Assembly (NCBI GenBank): GCA_005765155.1 | Contig: VCCP01000005.1 | Span: forward strand, 3,100,001 to 3,164,000 | Length of the DNA: 64,000 bases | Origin: Zelopaecilomyces penicillatus | Lineage: Eukaryota > Ascomycota > Sordariomycetes > Hypocreales > Pseudodiploosporaceae | Direction of reading: 5' to 3' | Part shown: positions 28,463 through 42,259 of the stretch, piece by piece | Layout of the letters: each line of letters begins with the position of its first letter | Numbering within the stretch: position 1 is the first letter of the stretch | Program-made: the position numbers and the translations under genes | The notes under the pieces: generated by a model | The model's database searches: none | What the model was told of the DNA's origin: nothing | What the model saw: only the letters and a program-made list of their open reading frames with translations

Positions 28463-29700
28463 TATTAATAACTCTTATTTAATAGATTATTATATTACTT
28501 TAAGCAATACTATTATTCTATAATAACTCCTTAAACCCCTACCTTATTTAAAAGTATTAATTAAGAAGGATCCTTAAATATCCCTATTAATAATCTAAAT
28601 ATAGATATTAATAATAAAACTAAGATTACTCTTAAAGACCTTTAAAATAATTAAAAGGAATTTAAATTAGAAATAAAAATCTTAAAAAAGAAACTTAAAA
28701 AATAATATAAGATATATAAAAAAGAAATAAAAATAACTAAACTTATTATTAAAACCTTATATCTTTAGATTAAATAGCTTCTTAAAAATATAATAATCTA
28801 AATAAAATAATATAAATATAAATTAAAAATAATTATAATATAGATATATACTAGAAAAGATACTAGAGAAATCTTAAAGCTATAAATATTTAAGCCTTTT
28901 TATAATATTCTAAATAAACTTTAAGGATTTCTTATTTAACTTTATACTTTCTTTCTATACTATCTAATATAATTCTAGCTTAAATTAATTAAAATAAAAT
29001 ATATTATAAAACTTTTTATTAAAACTATATTTATTTAATTTAAATTAATACTCAAAGATTATATTAATAATACCTTAATAAATATCTTAAAAAAGAAAAC
29101 TAATCTAATCCTTATTAATTATAATATTTTTAAATAATAATTCTTAAATATCTTTATATTATTAAATAAAAAATAATAAATTAAATAATACCTATATAAT
29201 CTTTATTAAATAGGATCTACCTTAAACTATATTATAAAATTCTAATAAATCTTATCTAAACTATCTAAAAAGAATAAGTAAATACATATAAAAACCCTAT
29301 ATTATAAACTTAAATCAGAAATTAAAAACAAATTATATAAAAAAATCCAATTAAACTCCTTTATAAAACATTATATTATAACTATTATTATTAATAATAG
29401 ATAATACTTATATTAATAAAAAAAGAAATATAAAAAATAAAACTAAAAACCAATTTACTTTAAATTCTAATTATAATAATAATAATATAAAATAAATTAT
29501 AATTAATAATAAAATAACCCTAATACCCTATTAATCAAAATAAACCTTAATATTATATAATAATAAAATATATCTAAGATCAAATACTATAATTATAATA
29601 AAATAAAATATTTTATTAAAGACTATTAATAATTAAAATAAGAATAAAAAGACTAGAAACCAGTATTTAATATATAATAAAGTATATATACTATAATTAA
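28463..29700 (+). pseudogene. gag: B1 gag remnant
   Basis: Collinear with B2 gag. A coiled-coil-like Lys/Glu-rich stretch (about 28600-28800) is followed by the capsid-like segment (about 28890-29250) and a ghost CCHC zinc knuckle at 29585-29626. Here all three Cys and the His read Tyr and the conserved Gly reads Lys, so mutation went further than in B2. Many stops are present. The first hundred-odd bases after the LTR are leader. Confidence 0.7.
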
Positions 29701-32700
29701 AGATAATTAAACCTTAATTATAATAAAATAAAAAGAATAAAAATAAGAATAACCTAAAAACTATAAATACCCTATACCTTAATAATTATTAATATTATAA
29801 ATTATACTAACCTAATCTAGTATTATATAATAGAATTAATAATTAAATATAAATATAAATAAATTTTTTTTTTTAAAAAGATCCTAGATTAATAAATAAT
29901 TCCTATTATAAATAATAAAAATACTTTAGTTAAGGATAAAATAATAAATAATAGCTTAAACTCTAGCTTTTTAAAATCCAAAAATAATAAACCTTTTAGA
30001 ATAATATAATATTATATTATATTATATCTATTATTTAAAAACATTATCTATAAATATCTTAAAAAAAAAATCATTAAACTTATATAAATACCAAATTATA
30101 TAGATAGAATTAATCTTTAATTTATAACTATTAAATATATTTATAAATAAATATTAAAAAAAGGCTTAAATATTCTTATTCTAGAAAATTACCTTAAAAA
30201 AGCCTTTATATTAAAAACTAATTATAATAAATATAAAAATAATTATATACTCTTAAATCCTAATTATATCTTTTATAGTAAAATTAACTAAATATTATAT
30301 ATTAATTTCTTTTATTTTTAATACTAGAAAATAAAAATCCAGAATAAATTCTTTTTATATTATATAAGAGTATAAGAAATTAAAAATATCCTTATAAAAG
30401 ATTAATTTATTAATTAATATAAGGCTAAATACTTTATATCTTTTAGAATTAATATATTTAAATTATATCTTAAAACCCTAAAAGAATATAAATAAAAAGC
30501 TAAAAATAAAGATTATAAATCTATTTATTATAAAATCTATAAATAAAAAAAACTTAAATTAAATTATAATAAATTATAACTTATTAACTATAAAAAGAAG
30601 GATTTATATAATTATACTAATCTTAAATATAATATATATTTATAATAAAGGCTAATATAATAATATAAAAAACAACTATTAAAAGATAATATCCTAAAAA
30701 GGATTTAATATAAAATTATAATAATAATTAACTATAATAAACTATAATATAAATAATATATAAAAGAAAATAAATATATATATAAAAAAATAAAGAACCT
30801 CTATAAACAAGAATTTAATTTTTAAACCTATAAAAAAATCAAGTTAATTAAACTCTATATTATATAATTACTTAAGGCTTAAATAGGATAAATTATAATA
30901 AACTATATAAAGAATATAATCCTAGAAACTTAAAAAATAAATAAAATCATTTATAAAAGGGTTATAGTATAATCCCTTATAAAAAACCCTTTATATAATA
31001 AATATTAATAGGTTTAAATTAATAATAGAAATATAGATTATAAGATATTATTTTTAGACTTTAATAAATAATAAAGTAATAAATAATTATATATTATTAA
31101 AAGCTATAAATTATATATAATTACTATAATAAAATAAGAAAGAATTATACCCCTTATATAACTTAAAAGGGAATATCTTTACCTATAATAAAGAATAGAT
31201 AAATAAAAAGTTTAATTATCTTTAATTTAAAATCTAAGGATATTAAAATAATACTATATTTAATATAATAAATATTAAAGAATATAAATTTATATTAAGC
31301 TATTCTTAATTATTTAATAATAACCTATAAATCGATTAAAAGATAAGCTAGATATAATAAAGCAATACTATATTATCTTTAAAAGACTATAAGAATCTAA
31401 TAATAATAAATAAAATAAAAAACATATACTTTATAACTATTAAAAAAGGCCTCTTATTAAGAAATTATATTAAAAAATAATATAATAATTAATAATAATA
31501 AACCTAATAAATTATTATTACCCTTAGAATAATAATAATAAAACAGCTATAAAAATACTTTAGAAATAAATCACCCTTAAATATAAAAAAATAACTTATA
31601 CCTATATTAAAAAAATATTATAAATATATTAAATTATTTTATAAAAAATTTAAAATAAAGCTTCTTTTATATAATTAATAAAACTATAAAATTCAAATTA
31701 TAAATAAAAAGAAACCTACTTTTACTAAAATCTATATATTAAATATTAAAGAATTTAAAATATTATAAGAATACCTTAATAAAATACTTAAAAAAGGATA
31801 TATCTAATTATTTATATCTAAAATAGAATACCTTATTATATTTATATTTAAAAAGAATAATAAACTATAACTAATTATAAACTATTAATTATTAAATATA
31901 ATTATAATTAAGGATTAAATACTTTTATTATTAATTAATAAATTATATAATTAATTATATAAAATAAATTAATTTATTACCTTAAACCTTAAAAGAGTAT
32001 ATAATTTAATCTAAATAAAGAAAGGTAATAAATAAAAAACTATTTTTAAAACTAAATTTAAACTTTTTAAATACCTAATAATACCTTTTAACCTAATTAA
32101 TACCCCTATAATATTCTAGTATATAATTAATAATATTCTCTAAGAATATTTAAATATCTTTATAATAATATACTTAAATAATATCTTAATCTTCTCTTAA
32201 ATAAAAAATAAATATAAAAAATATATCTATAAAATATTATAATTACTTTAAGATAATAATCTTTTTATTAAATCTAAAAAATATAAATTTTATAAATATA
32301 TAATTATCTTTTTAGGATATATCTTCTTATTAAATAAAATTTAAATAAAATTAATAAAAATTATTATAATATATAATTAATTAATACTATAAAATATTAT
32401 AAATATATAAGAGTTTTTAAACTTTATTAATTATTATTAAAAAGTTATTTATAATTATAATAAAATAATTATATTATTTATTAAATATATTAAAAAAGAT
32501 TATAAATTCCTATAAAAACCTAATATAAATATTATATTTAAAGAACTTAAAAAGCAAATCTATAAAAAACTTATATTAATAATATATAATCTAGATAAAC
32601 CTATAAAACTTAAAATTAATACCTTAAATTATATTATTAAAGTATAGATTAAATAATAAAATAATAAAAATAAACTATAATCTATTATCTTTTACTCTAA

Positions 32701-33407
32701 GAAATTATATAAAATAAAACATAATTATTTAATTTATAATAAAGAATTTATAATTATTATTAAAGCTTTTAATAAATTCTTATACTATTTATAAAAAAGT
32801 AATCACTAAATAAAGATTTTTATTAATTATAAAAATATCTCTTATTTTATTATTATATAAAAGCTAAATATATAATAAATCTATTATATAAAAACCCTTA
32901 TAGATTATAATTATAAAATTATTTATTACAAAGGATTTAAGAATAATAAAATAGATACTCTAAATTAATAAAGTAATTATAATAATAAAAAGCCTTATTA
33001 TAAAGAATAAATCTTTTAAATATTTAAATCAGATATACTATAAATAAAACTAAATATTATATATTAAGTTATATTAGCTAACCTTATCTTAAAATAAATT
33101 AAATAAGTATACTCCTTAAAAGATATAATAAAAATACCTAAAGGTATAAAATAAAAAAATAAATATTATAAATATAATAAAAAATTCTAAATACCTAAAG
33201 AACTCTAAAAAACTATTATATAAGAATTATATAAATCCTCTATCTATAATTATTAAGGAATTATAAAAACTATAAAACAAGTATAAAGATACTATAAATT
33301 TAAAGAATTATAATAAATAATCTAGAAGATTATAAATAATTATATTATTTATAAATAAACCAAGCTAATAAAATATAAATTATATAAAGAATTATAATTA
33401 TTATTAG
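29701..33407 (+). pseudogene. pol: B1 pol remnant, truncated in integrase
   Basis: The pol N-terminal region is followed by protease near 31030-31090, where the D-S-G active site reads N-N-K. In RT the first catalytic Asp is Asn (31985-31987) and the YLDD box reads YLNN at 32171-32182. RNase H follows at about 32450-32980 and the start of the integrase zinc finger at about 33215-33400. It stops at 33407, where the Copia LTR begins. The corresponding B2 sequence runs on to a full integrase and chromodomain, so roughly the last 1 kb of pol is missing here. It is more decayed than B2. Confidence 0.8.
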
Positions 33408-33860
33408 TATTATAATTTGCAGTATAAGGTTATAATTAAAGCTAGTAGCTAAAGTAGTGGAAGAAAGATAGTGAATAGTTATCTAGAGTGAATTCTAAAG
33501 AAAAGAAGAAAGAAGTGATTATATTACTAATATAGAAAAGAAAACAGGATTTAACTAGGAATCTAGCTATCTTATATATCTAAATAATACTAGGATTATT
33601 TAAAATTATTTAAGAATTCCAAATAATATTTCTTTGGATTTCTAAGTATTCTAAATAATAAAAAAGAAAGGGGTATAAAGGATAAGCTCTTATTTTACTA
33701 GTCTAGCCTGATATAGCAGATCAGGCTGTATAGGCTTTTTAGGTCTTATAGCAGGTCAGACTGCTAGGGCTATAGCAGGTTTAGCTGCTAAGTTATAGTA
33801 GGTCTAGCTACTAGTCTTATAATAGATCAGGCTGTTATATAAAAACCCACTTATTTTAAC
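33408..33860 (-). repeat. Copia 3' LTR
   Basis: 453 bp. On the minus strand it starts TGTTAAAATAAGTGGG, just past the polypurine tract (33861-33868, AGAGGGAG on that strand), and ends TATAATA (from TATAACA). It is 12 bp longer than the 5' LTR because of a difference in the tandem-repeat part. Confidence 0.88.
33711..33838. repeat. Tandem palindromic repeat in the U3 of the Copia 3' LTR
   Basis: Five units at 33715-33729, 33750-33765, 33774-33789, 33797-33812 and 33821-33836, the last four spaced 23-24 bp. Each is close to AGCAGGTCTAGCTGCT, whose ends AGCAG/CTGCT are self-complementary. The same array occurs in the other LTR. In element orientation it lies within the first 150 bp of the LTR, where promoter and enhancer elements are usually found. 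Confidence 0.85.
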
Positions 33861-33866
33861 ACTCCC

Positions 33867-36753
33867 TCTAACAAGCTATATAGTATATAGCTAGCTTTTT
33901 AATAGGGGGTTTTTGCAGGTTTAATAGGCTTAAAAAACCCTGAAAAACAGGGCCTGTTAAAGCTTTAATTAATCTATTAATAGGTATAGCCTTAGTTATA
34001 AGATAATTTATCTTAAATAGCCTACTAGCTGTTTCTTGTCTAATATAGTGGAATTTTAGTAAGGTATGCTTAGTTCAAGCATACTGATCAGGGTTCTTAG
34101 CATTGCTTATAGAGGCTGTATTATTATAATACAGGTTTATAGACTGTTAAAGAGGGATTTTTAGCTCTATAAAGAGCTTAAAGAGCTATTTTAGCTCTTT
34201 TATAGCCTCTATTAAAGCGTCTGATTCAGCTTCTATAGTTGAGAGGGCTATAGTGGTCTGTCTCTTTGCCTTTTAGTAGATAGGCCTGCTAGCTAGCTTA
34301 AAGAGGTACCTATAAGTGGATTTACTAGTGGCTTTATAGCCTGCAAAATCACTGTCTAAATAGCCTAGCAGTTAAAGAGCTGGCTGTTTAGCCTATATAA
34401 GGCCTAAAGCCTTATAAAGAATAGCTAGTTCTTTAGAGCCTTTTAGGTATTTTAGAAGGTTCCTAGCTGTATTATAATGGTTGATATAGGCCTGTTGTAT
34501 ATATTGAGAAAGCTATTGTATTGGAAAAGCTATATCAGGCTTGGAAAGAAGTATAAGGTATATTAAAGTCCTTATAATCTGCTGATAAGTCTGTTGTTTA
34601 GTAGGGGTAAGAATCTTTTTTAGGGGTTCTTTTAATACTTTGGGTTGTAGGGGTATAGCTGTAGGGGTTGTATCTTGCAGCTGAAAGCGCTGAAGAGCCT
34701 TGTTAATATACTGAGACTGATGTAGTCATAGCTCCTTTTTAGCCCGGTTACAACTGATTTAGACCCCTAAGAAGAAGGCTATAGGGCCTTTATCTTCTAT
34801 AGTAAAGACCTTATTTAACAGGCGTTTTAGCTTGTTAATATAGAGTAGGTCCGGCCTTATAATAAGGCAGTTATTAATATAGGTAATAATAAAGGTATTA
34901 GTCTAAGTATTAATAAAGATAGCCGGGTTAGAGACTAAGGGTTAGAACCTTAGAATAGCTAGCAGCTTAATTAGCTGCTATTGTTATTTATAGGGACCTT
35001 GCTTTAGCCTATATAGGGCCTTTTTTAGCAGGATAACCTGTTTTATAGCAGGGTTATAGCTAAGCTTGATTAATAAAGCTGCTAAAGGCTGGTTTTCAGG
35101 GGTTTGGGTCTCTATAAAGGAAGACAGGCCTTCTGGAAATTCTATAAAAATATCCTTAGATAACTGGCTGTTTAAAAAAGCCCCTATAAAATCAATTTGC
35201 TTGATTTCCTAGTTATAAGAGGCTGCTAAAGCTAGTAAAATCCGCTAGATAAGGGGAATACTAATAGCTATAAAGGTTTTAAAGTAGTCTTTTCCTTTAA
35301 TTTATATAAAACCTTTTATAATAAGCCTAGCCTTATATTTTAAGGGTTGATTTTATAAATCCTTCTTAAGCTTAAGAATAAGCCTATTTTTCAGGATTTT
35401 TTAATCTTTTAGAATCTCTAAAAAAGGGATAAAATATATAACTTTGGCTTATAGAATCTGATAGAATTCGCTATAAATAGCATTAATCCACTATTCTTTA
35501 GCAGGGTCTTCTAGGGCTTGTTTCTAGCTAATAGGTTTTAAAGAAGCCTAGGCAGTGAATTTTGCTTTTAGCTTATAGCAGATATCTATAGGATAGGCAA
35601 GGTCTAGCTGTATAGGTTCAGGGTCTTCTAGCAGCTGTGGCAGCTGTGTTAGGGGCTATGATAAGGGCTGTGGCAGCTGTGGGAGCTGTTGTGGTGTCTG
35701 TAATACAGGTTCTAGCAGCTGTATAGGTCTTCTAGCTTGATTAAGAGCTTGTAAATCAGTCAGATCCTCTAGGGTAGGTTAATCTGTTGATTTTGGTGGG
35801 GTGTAAAGCTCTTCTAATTCTCCCTTTAAGCTAGAAGGGCTCTGAAGACTATGAAAATTGCCTTTAAGACCCTGGTTTATAGGGCCTATTCCTTCTATAA
35901 TATAAAGAAAAGAGGTCTTAGTTATCTGGTAGTAAGAAGGTATATAGATTGAATAGACGTTTTTGCCTAGTATAGCTAGTAGCCTAGCTGGCTCTGTTTT
36001 AGGGCTTAGTTTAGCATCTTGTTAGCGCTTTTTAGTAGGGATAATAACCTTATAATAAGCTCTAATAGCTTTATAGGCTGCCAGATTTGGCTTGCTAGCT
36101 ATTAGAGCTGGTTTTAGCTTTTATAAAAAGAGCTGTAATGGGTTGAGGTCCCTGTTTATAACTGCTATATAGTTAATAAGATTAACTATAGCAGGTAAAA
36201 TAGCGGTCTAAAGGATAAGTGATAGCTGGGCCTATATTATAATAGCCTATAGTCAGTCTAGAATAACCCTTATAAAGCGTTCTGACAGGCTATTTTACTT
36301 ATAAATATAGGGGCTGGATATGCTAAAACCAATACCTTTGCCTGCTAACCAGTCTTTTAGCAGTGTTAAGACTTCTTTTCTATTATTAAAATATAGCTAT
36401 AGAGGGTATTTTTTATAGTGGGTTTTTAGCCCTTTAAATAGGCCCTTTATAGTAGAGAAGATAATATAACCTTCCTTATTTAGCAGTAAGAGAACCTTTT
36501 AATAATAGGATTTTTTCTCTATTAAAATAAGCCCTATAGAAAGCTTATTATAAGGGGTTGGTTTTATCTAGAAAGTGTCTCCCTCTATAACCTTTAATAC
36601 TTCTAAAGGGTCTGGAATTGGGTTTTTAGAGGGTCTATATACTGATTTAGCCTGTATATAAGCTAAATAAAAGAAATCTGCTTCTTTTATAATAGTAAAA
36701 TCAGGTAAGCCCGCTGAAATTCTAGCGGTCTTCTTTAACAGTTATAGGCCTAT
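33867..36753 (-). pseudogene. pol: Copia pol remnant: integrase core, RT, RNase H
   Basis: Minus-strand frame from the A3 insertion point down to a TAG at 33867-33869, seven bases from the LTR. Integrase core is at about 35950-36700 (the SERFIRV segment with the catalytic Glu near 36270). A Pro/Gln/Leu-rich linker lies at about 35600-35850. RT is at about 34500-35560, with the YVDD box now YINN at 34870-34881. RNase H has ALSTIEAES at 34222-34248, and the C-terminus ('KHTLLKFHYIRQ' near 34040-34080) is well preserved. Stops sit mainly at former Gln and Trp codons (CAG to TAG). It is the least decayed pol in the window but clearly dead. Confidence 0.9.
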
Positions 36754-36758
36754 ATAGT

Positions 36759-37154
36759 TTAATAGCTGGGTTGAACACACCCCCTTGCTAGTTGATTAAG
36801 CCATAGCTGTATAAGCTGCACTTAGGGGGATTGAACTGTATAAGTAGATAGACCATACCCAGGCTATTTAAACAGGCAGATATCATTGAATTCAAGTTTT
36901 TTTTTCCCTCTTCTATCTAAGAATTTTCTAGTATATTCAAAAGACTAGCTATTAAAAAGCTATCTTCTTTATCTAATCAGTTATAGGGTGATTAATTAAT
37001 CCCTTAAGTTTAATTTATTATATCACTGCTTTATAGCTTTTCTTATCTATTTAACCCTTATAGACTATACTGGTTATATAACTACCCTAAAATCACCCTA
37101 TAGTTCTATAAGTGATATTAGTGTTGTTATATATATTATTTTCCCCCTATTAAA
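36759..37154 (+). repeat. A3 5' LTR
   Basis: 396 bp from TTAATAGCTGGGTTGAACAC to CTATTAAA. It is less mutated than the LTRs of A1 and A4. Confidence 0.94.
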
Positions 37155-38084
37155 ACTAATAATCGAGATAGAGGGATATCTTATTTGCTTTGCTATTAGA
37201 AGGATCAATTAATACCAGATCGATAATACAATACATTCAAGGGCACTTTTAAGCTATTATAAGGATTAGTCTAAGAAGAATTATTATAAGCACCCTTATA
37301 AGATCTTTTGATTGGTATAATCAGGAGATATCTCTAAGGATAATAGCCTAGAAATCTAAAAGTAAAAGAGCTAAGCTTATTTACTAAAAGATTTAAAGTC
37401 TATAAAGCAGGGATATTATATACTATCCTAATCAAATAGTAAGGTATTATTAATTTCTTTTCTATTAGAATCTAATACTATAGAACATTAAATCACTAAG
37501 AGAAAAAATAAAGGAATATTTAATCTTAAGATAAGCTTCTACCTAGAATATATATAAAAGATAACTTATTCACTAAATATTAGATTAAAAAGGCAGGGTA
37601 CCCTAAACTTATTAATTTTATTTAATTAAAATATAAATAAGTATAAAAAGAATTATTATAAATAATCAGCTTATATAGCTTTTAATATTAATTATTTAAT
37701 TAATAATAAATAGTATTAACTATATATTAACCCTTGGTTTTACTTTTTTATACTATAGATTAGTATTCTAATAGTTTGGCTAATCTTAGGAAATATTTTT
37801 ATCTTTTTTCTCTCTCTATAGATCTTATCCTTAATACTAAAGAAGCTTTCTATTTAAAAGCAATCTTAATATTTTAGAAATAAGATATTATTTAATTATA
37901 ATAATATAGGAATTATTATCCTTAACTTAAGTATAGTATCTATCCCTAAAGAAAAGGTTTTATACTAATACTAGAATATAATTAATAAGGTATTATTATA
38001 TAAGAGTTAAGATAACTCCTTCTTAGACTGGATATCCAAATACCTCTATAATAGAAAGCCTTTATTATTATTAAATCTTCTTAG
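37155..38084 (+). other. A3 leader
   Basis: About 0.93 kb between LTR and gag, collinear with A1, A2 and A4. No gene is recognised. It carries the uninterrupted version (near 37660) of the site where A2 has a solo LTR. Confidence 0.5.
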
Positions 38085-40554
38085 TATATTACTAGTCTCT
38101 GGTTTAAGTAGATACTCTTTATATCAAAGAAGAAGACCTTTAAACAGCTCTAACTCTATTATTAGAATTACTACTCCTAAGACTATTACCCCTAATATCC
38201 TTACTCTAAGCACTCCTTTACCTAGTATAATATCTATTATAAATTCTAATAGCCCTTCCCCTAATAAACCAGGCTTATAACCAATTAATTAGCTAAAGGA
38301 TAATATTATTAAGAGTTTTTAATAAAGTATTACTAAGATTAATATCACTCTTCTTAATAATCTTAAGAATATCCTTATTATAAATAAATCTAAGAGATAT
38401 ACTATTAACCTTAAGCTTATTAAATACTTTAATAGGACTAATATTATTAAATATCTTTTAAACTATAAGCTTAAGATAAAAGATAATAATATAATTAATA
38501 AAAAGAAATATAATTACTTTATATATTATATAATTAATATCTATAAAGATATTATCCAAGGACTTATCTATAACCTTTTATAGATAAAAGCTAAAGAAAT
38601 ACTAAAGAACTATTTCTTTAAAGAAGACTTATAATAGTTAAGATTATATAAAGATTATTTAAAAGCATTTAAATAATAGTACTTAGAGTCTATTAAAGAT
38701 ATTCTAGACTGGTTTAATAGGTATAGATTCTATACTTCTTAATATAATTCAAATTAAAAGGACTTAAAACCATTATCTTATATATTATATAAGACTATAT
38801 TAATAAGGCTCCTTATTAAGATTATCTAAATAAATTCTATTAATAATCCCTATAAACTTAAGAAGATACTATATAAGCAGCTTTAAAGATACTTTAATAA
38901 TCAAATAACTATCAGATTAACTATTAAATAGTATAAGACTTCTAATAGTCTTAGGAACCAGATAAATATAATTATTACTAGAGTAATACTTAATCAAGTT
39001 ATTATAATAAAGAATCTGATTATATAGGACCTTTACTTTAAAGAAAAGTTCTTTTTAATTATTATTAAGATTATATCCCCTAAAGCTAAGTCTATAGATA
39101 TAAAGGAGTTAATTAAGCTTATTAATAATCTTAAGATTAATATAGCTATTAGAGAAGATATTATTTAAATAATCATTAAAATATAAGTAGATATTAATAT
39201 ATATATTAGTAAGGATCTATAATATAAAGGCCTAATAAGTTTTTTATCTAATCAGATAATATTTGATCTTAGTAATAATAAGGATTTTAATATCTCCTTC
39301 CTCTAAGGGAGATAGAATAAGAATAATTATTAATATTATAACTTACTAAGCTATTTTCCCTTCTATTATAATAAATTAATATATAATATTAAACTTAAAT
39401 TCTATATATATAATTTATATACTAGGATATTAAATCTAGAATATATTATAGGCTAGAGTATAATTCCTCCTATTATTATATAATAGTTCCTTAAGATAAA
39501 AGAATACTATTAGAAGCTTATAATAGCTTAGGCTATTAACTTCCCTGATTATATAATTATATCCCTTATCCTCTTGATTAAAGCTAAAGCCCCTTAGCAC
39601 TTTAAATAGATATTAAATAAATATAAAGATATAATCTTTAGAAAATATATCTCTTATTAGAGCCCTAAATAGTAATCTATAAAGTTATAATACTTAGATA
39701 TTATATCTAATAAAAATATAATCTAAACTTCTTTTATATTACTCTTTTAATATAAAGATATAAAGGATTAAATAGTATTAATATATATAATCGATATAAA
39801 TATTAATAAGAGAAAGAGATAAAGAAGTGATAATAGAGAGTTAATTAAACCTTTAACTATTATATATTAGGAGCCTACTTTTAAGGCTATCTTAATATTA
39901 GATAAGATAATACCTTTTAATCTAGTAACTATATCTAAGAATATATTATAAATAATAGATTAGAGTATAAGACTTCTTTATTATTAATTAAAACTAAAGG
40001 AGATCTTGCTTATAAAGATAATTATTATATCACTTTATATATTGATTAATCTTGATCTAAAGCTTAAGATAATTATAGGCTAGGACCTACTGGATCAGGC
40101 TGAAGATATAATAGAAGTCCTCTATATCCCTAAGAATAGATTAAATAATCCTATATCTTTAATAAAGCTAAAGAATATAATAGGAGCAATTTAAGTTTAT
40201 CTATAGATAAGGTATAATAAAGCTTTCTTTAATAAGCTAATTAAATAACTATATATTAATATTATAGCTATAATTAAGATATAAGAAAAAGCCTCTTTTA
40301 ATTATAGCTAGTATTAAATAGTATTATCTAATTAAGGTTAAGATAATATAGATCTATTAGGCCTATATTATTTCTATATTCCAGAACCAGTTAAAGATAA
40401 TCTCTATAATAATATAAGCTTCTCTTCTAATAAAATACCTTATAAGATTATTTAAATATACTTAGATAGCTATTAATTATTAAATATATAATAAATACCT
40501 AAGATCTAAATTAGAATTAATTCTTAAGAAGGGAAAGCAATAAATATACTTATT
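38085..40554 (+). pseudogene. gag: A3 gag remnant
   Basis: The best-preserved family A Gag frame. It opens with a Ser/Thr/Pro/Asn-rich segment (about 38160-38290), then a longer globular part, then a ghost zinc knuckle at 39328-39369 with C-x2-C-x4-H-x4-C spacing and all ligands now Tyr. Glutamine and tryptophan positions are mostly stops. About 1.2 kb lies between the knuckle and the protease, longer than usual, and its role is unclear. The frame leads into the protease without a visible boundary, so gag and pol may have been one polyprotein, but frame relations cannot be proved with so many stops. Confidence 0.75.
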
Positions 40555-42254
40555 GATTTAGGCTCTAAAAATAATATTATCTTAAAATCATTAGCTAAGA
40601 GATATAGGATCAAATATAATCTAATCAAGATTAAAATAATATTATTCTCTAGATAGATTACTTAAATAATTAGGGAAATAGAAGTTCAACTCTATATAAG
40701 AATTACTTAGATATCCATTTACCTATATATAGTATTAGATAGAGTTATAATACCCTTTATCCTAGGGATATTATTTATTAGAATAGCTAAGCTATTATTT
40801 AATTATTCTTAGAAGGGTAAAGACTTATATATATAGTATTAAATAGGGTAAGTATAAGTAATTACTCCTGCTATAAATATTATTTATTAAAAATAAAATA
40901 AATCTAATTTCTTGGAAAACTAAATATTAATTATATTACTAGAGGTATAATTAATAATAAGAAGTTAATTAATCTAGAATAGCTCCTTAAGAATAATAAA
41001 GAAATACTAATAGAGCTTAACTCTAATAATAATAAAGTGATTATTAGAAGTATATTAATAGAGTCTATAAAGCAATATATTAAAGCTTTAGAAGCAGCTA
41101 AGACTGAATTAAACTCTCTAAAAAAAAAGAAGAAATCTAGAAGAAGGGGAATATATTAATTATATAATCCCTTTAAGATATATATTTATACCTTATATAA
41201 GAAGAAGATTAATAAAGTCAATCCTATTAATAATATTCCTTTAGATAAGTCTATACCTAATAGCAATCTATTTTAGAAAAAGAAGAAATAGAAGAAAGTA
41301 AAGGGAAGAATCAACCTAGATATACCCTTTATTAAATATATTACCCTAAAGTTCTCTAATATACCTAAGGGATCCTAACTCTATAGAGAATACCTTAAGG
41401 AAATCCTCTCTTAAACTAAGGATATATTAACTTAATAAGAGATTAATATTTTCCTAGAGATTCTCTATAATAAAGAATAGGCTTTATCTTAGTAATTTAA
41501 AGAAAGTAAAATACTTAATTTATTAATTATATCTCTTTAAGTTATTAAAGTGATTCTCTATTTAATCTAATAAGTATATTCTATCCCTATTCTATAAGGA
41601 TTAAAAGTAAAAGCTATAGAGTTATTAAAGATATACTTTAAGAATTATATATTAGTAGAGTCTTATATCTTCTATAAGAACTAATATTTCTTTATTAAGA
41701 AAAAGGATAAAGGGCTTTATTTAATTAATACTATTATAAAATATAATACTATTACTCTTAGAGATATATTTATCCCTTCTAGTATTAATTCCTTTAATAA
41801 AGACTTCTTTATATATATTATACTCTTATTATTAGATTTCTTTTCTAGCTATAATTAAGTTCTATTAGATAAAAAGAGTAGGGATCTTATTATATTTTCT
41901 TCTATTATTAGTCTTTTAAGGATATATACACTCTCTTAGGGCACTATAAATTCTATAGCCTAGTTTATAAGAATTATAACTCAGATATTATTTAATCTTA
42001 TCCTAGATATCTATAAACCCTTTTTTAATAATATTATTATATATAAGCTATAATCCACTTATAATAATAAAGAGATTCTTTTTAGAATATAGAAATATAT
42101 ATTTAAGTATTTATAGAACCTTAATAAAGTCCTTCTTAATATTAAGCTCTCTAGATATATAATATTAGAAAGGAAATCAAGATATTATTAAAATATAATT
42201 ATTATTATTAGATTCCTTTATAGGATATCTAGAAGGAAACCAGTTAAAGAGAAG
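40555..42254 (+). pseudogene. pol: A3 pol remnant, first part (protease and RT)
   Basis: The protease active site DLGS at 40555-40566 keeps its catalytic Asp; Leu (TTA) for the usual Ser fits a TCA-to-TTA change. A pre-RT linker follows, containing an IPKGS segment near 41360. RT shows YFFIKKKDKGL near 41690, the first catalytic Asp at 41835-41837 (LLLDFFS), LLDKKSRDL near 41870 and the FLDD box now FFNN at 42021-42032. The frame is cut at 42254 by B2 and resumes at 49842 after the second copy of ATTAT. Non-functional through both mutation and insertion. Confidence 0.88.
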
Positions 42255-42259
42255 ATTAT

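Larger units (their letters stand above)
14767..33407 (+). mobile_element. Ty3/Gypsy chromovirus family B, copy B1, split by A2 and 3'-truncated
   Basis: Older copy of the family seen complete at 42260-49836. Its 5' LTR starts TATCACAACC at 14767 and is cut at 15049 by A2. The sequence resumes at 28288 with the rest of the LTR, then gag, protease, RT, RNase H and the start of integrase. It stops at about 33407 within the integrase zinc-finger region, where the Copia LTR begins. The remaining integrase, chromodomain and 3' LTR are absent: the sequence right of the Copia element (60077 on) is not their continuation. The 5 bases before the LTR are ATCTA, but no partner can be found because the 3' end is missing. 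Confidence 0.88.

Noticed and set aside
33711..33838. CRISPR-like array
   Set aside because: Units are too short, spacers are not variable, and the array lies within both LTRs of a retrotransposon.
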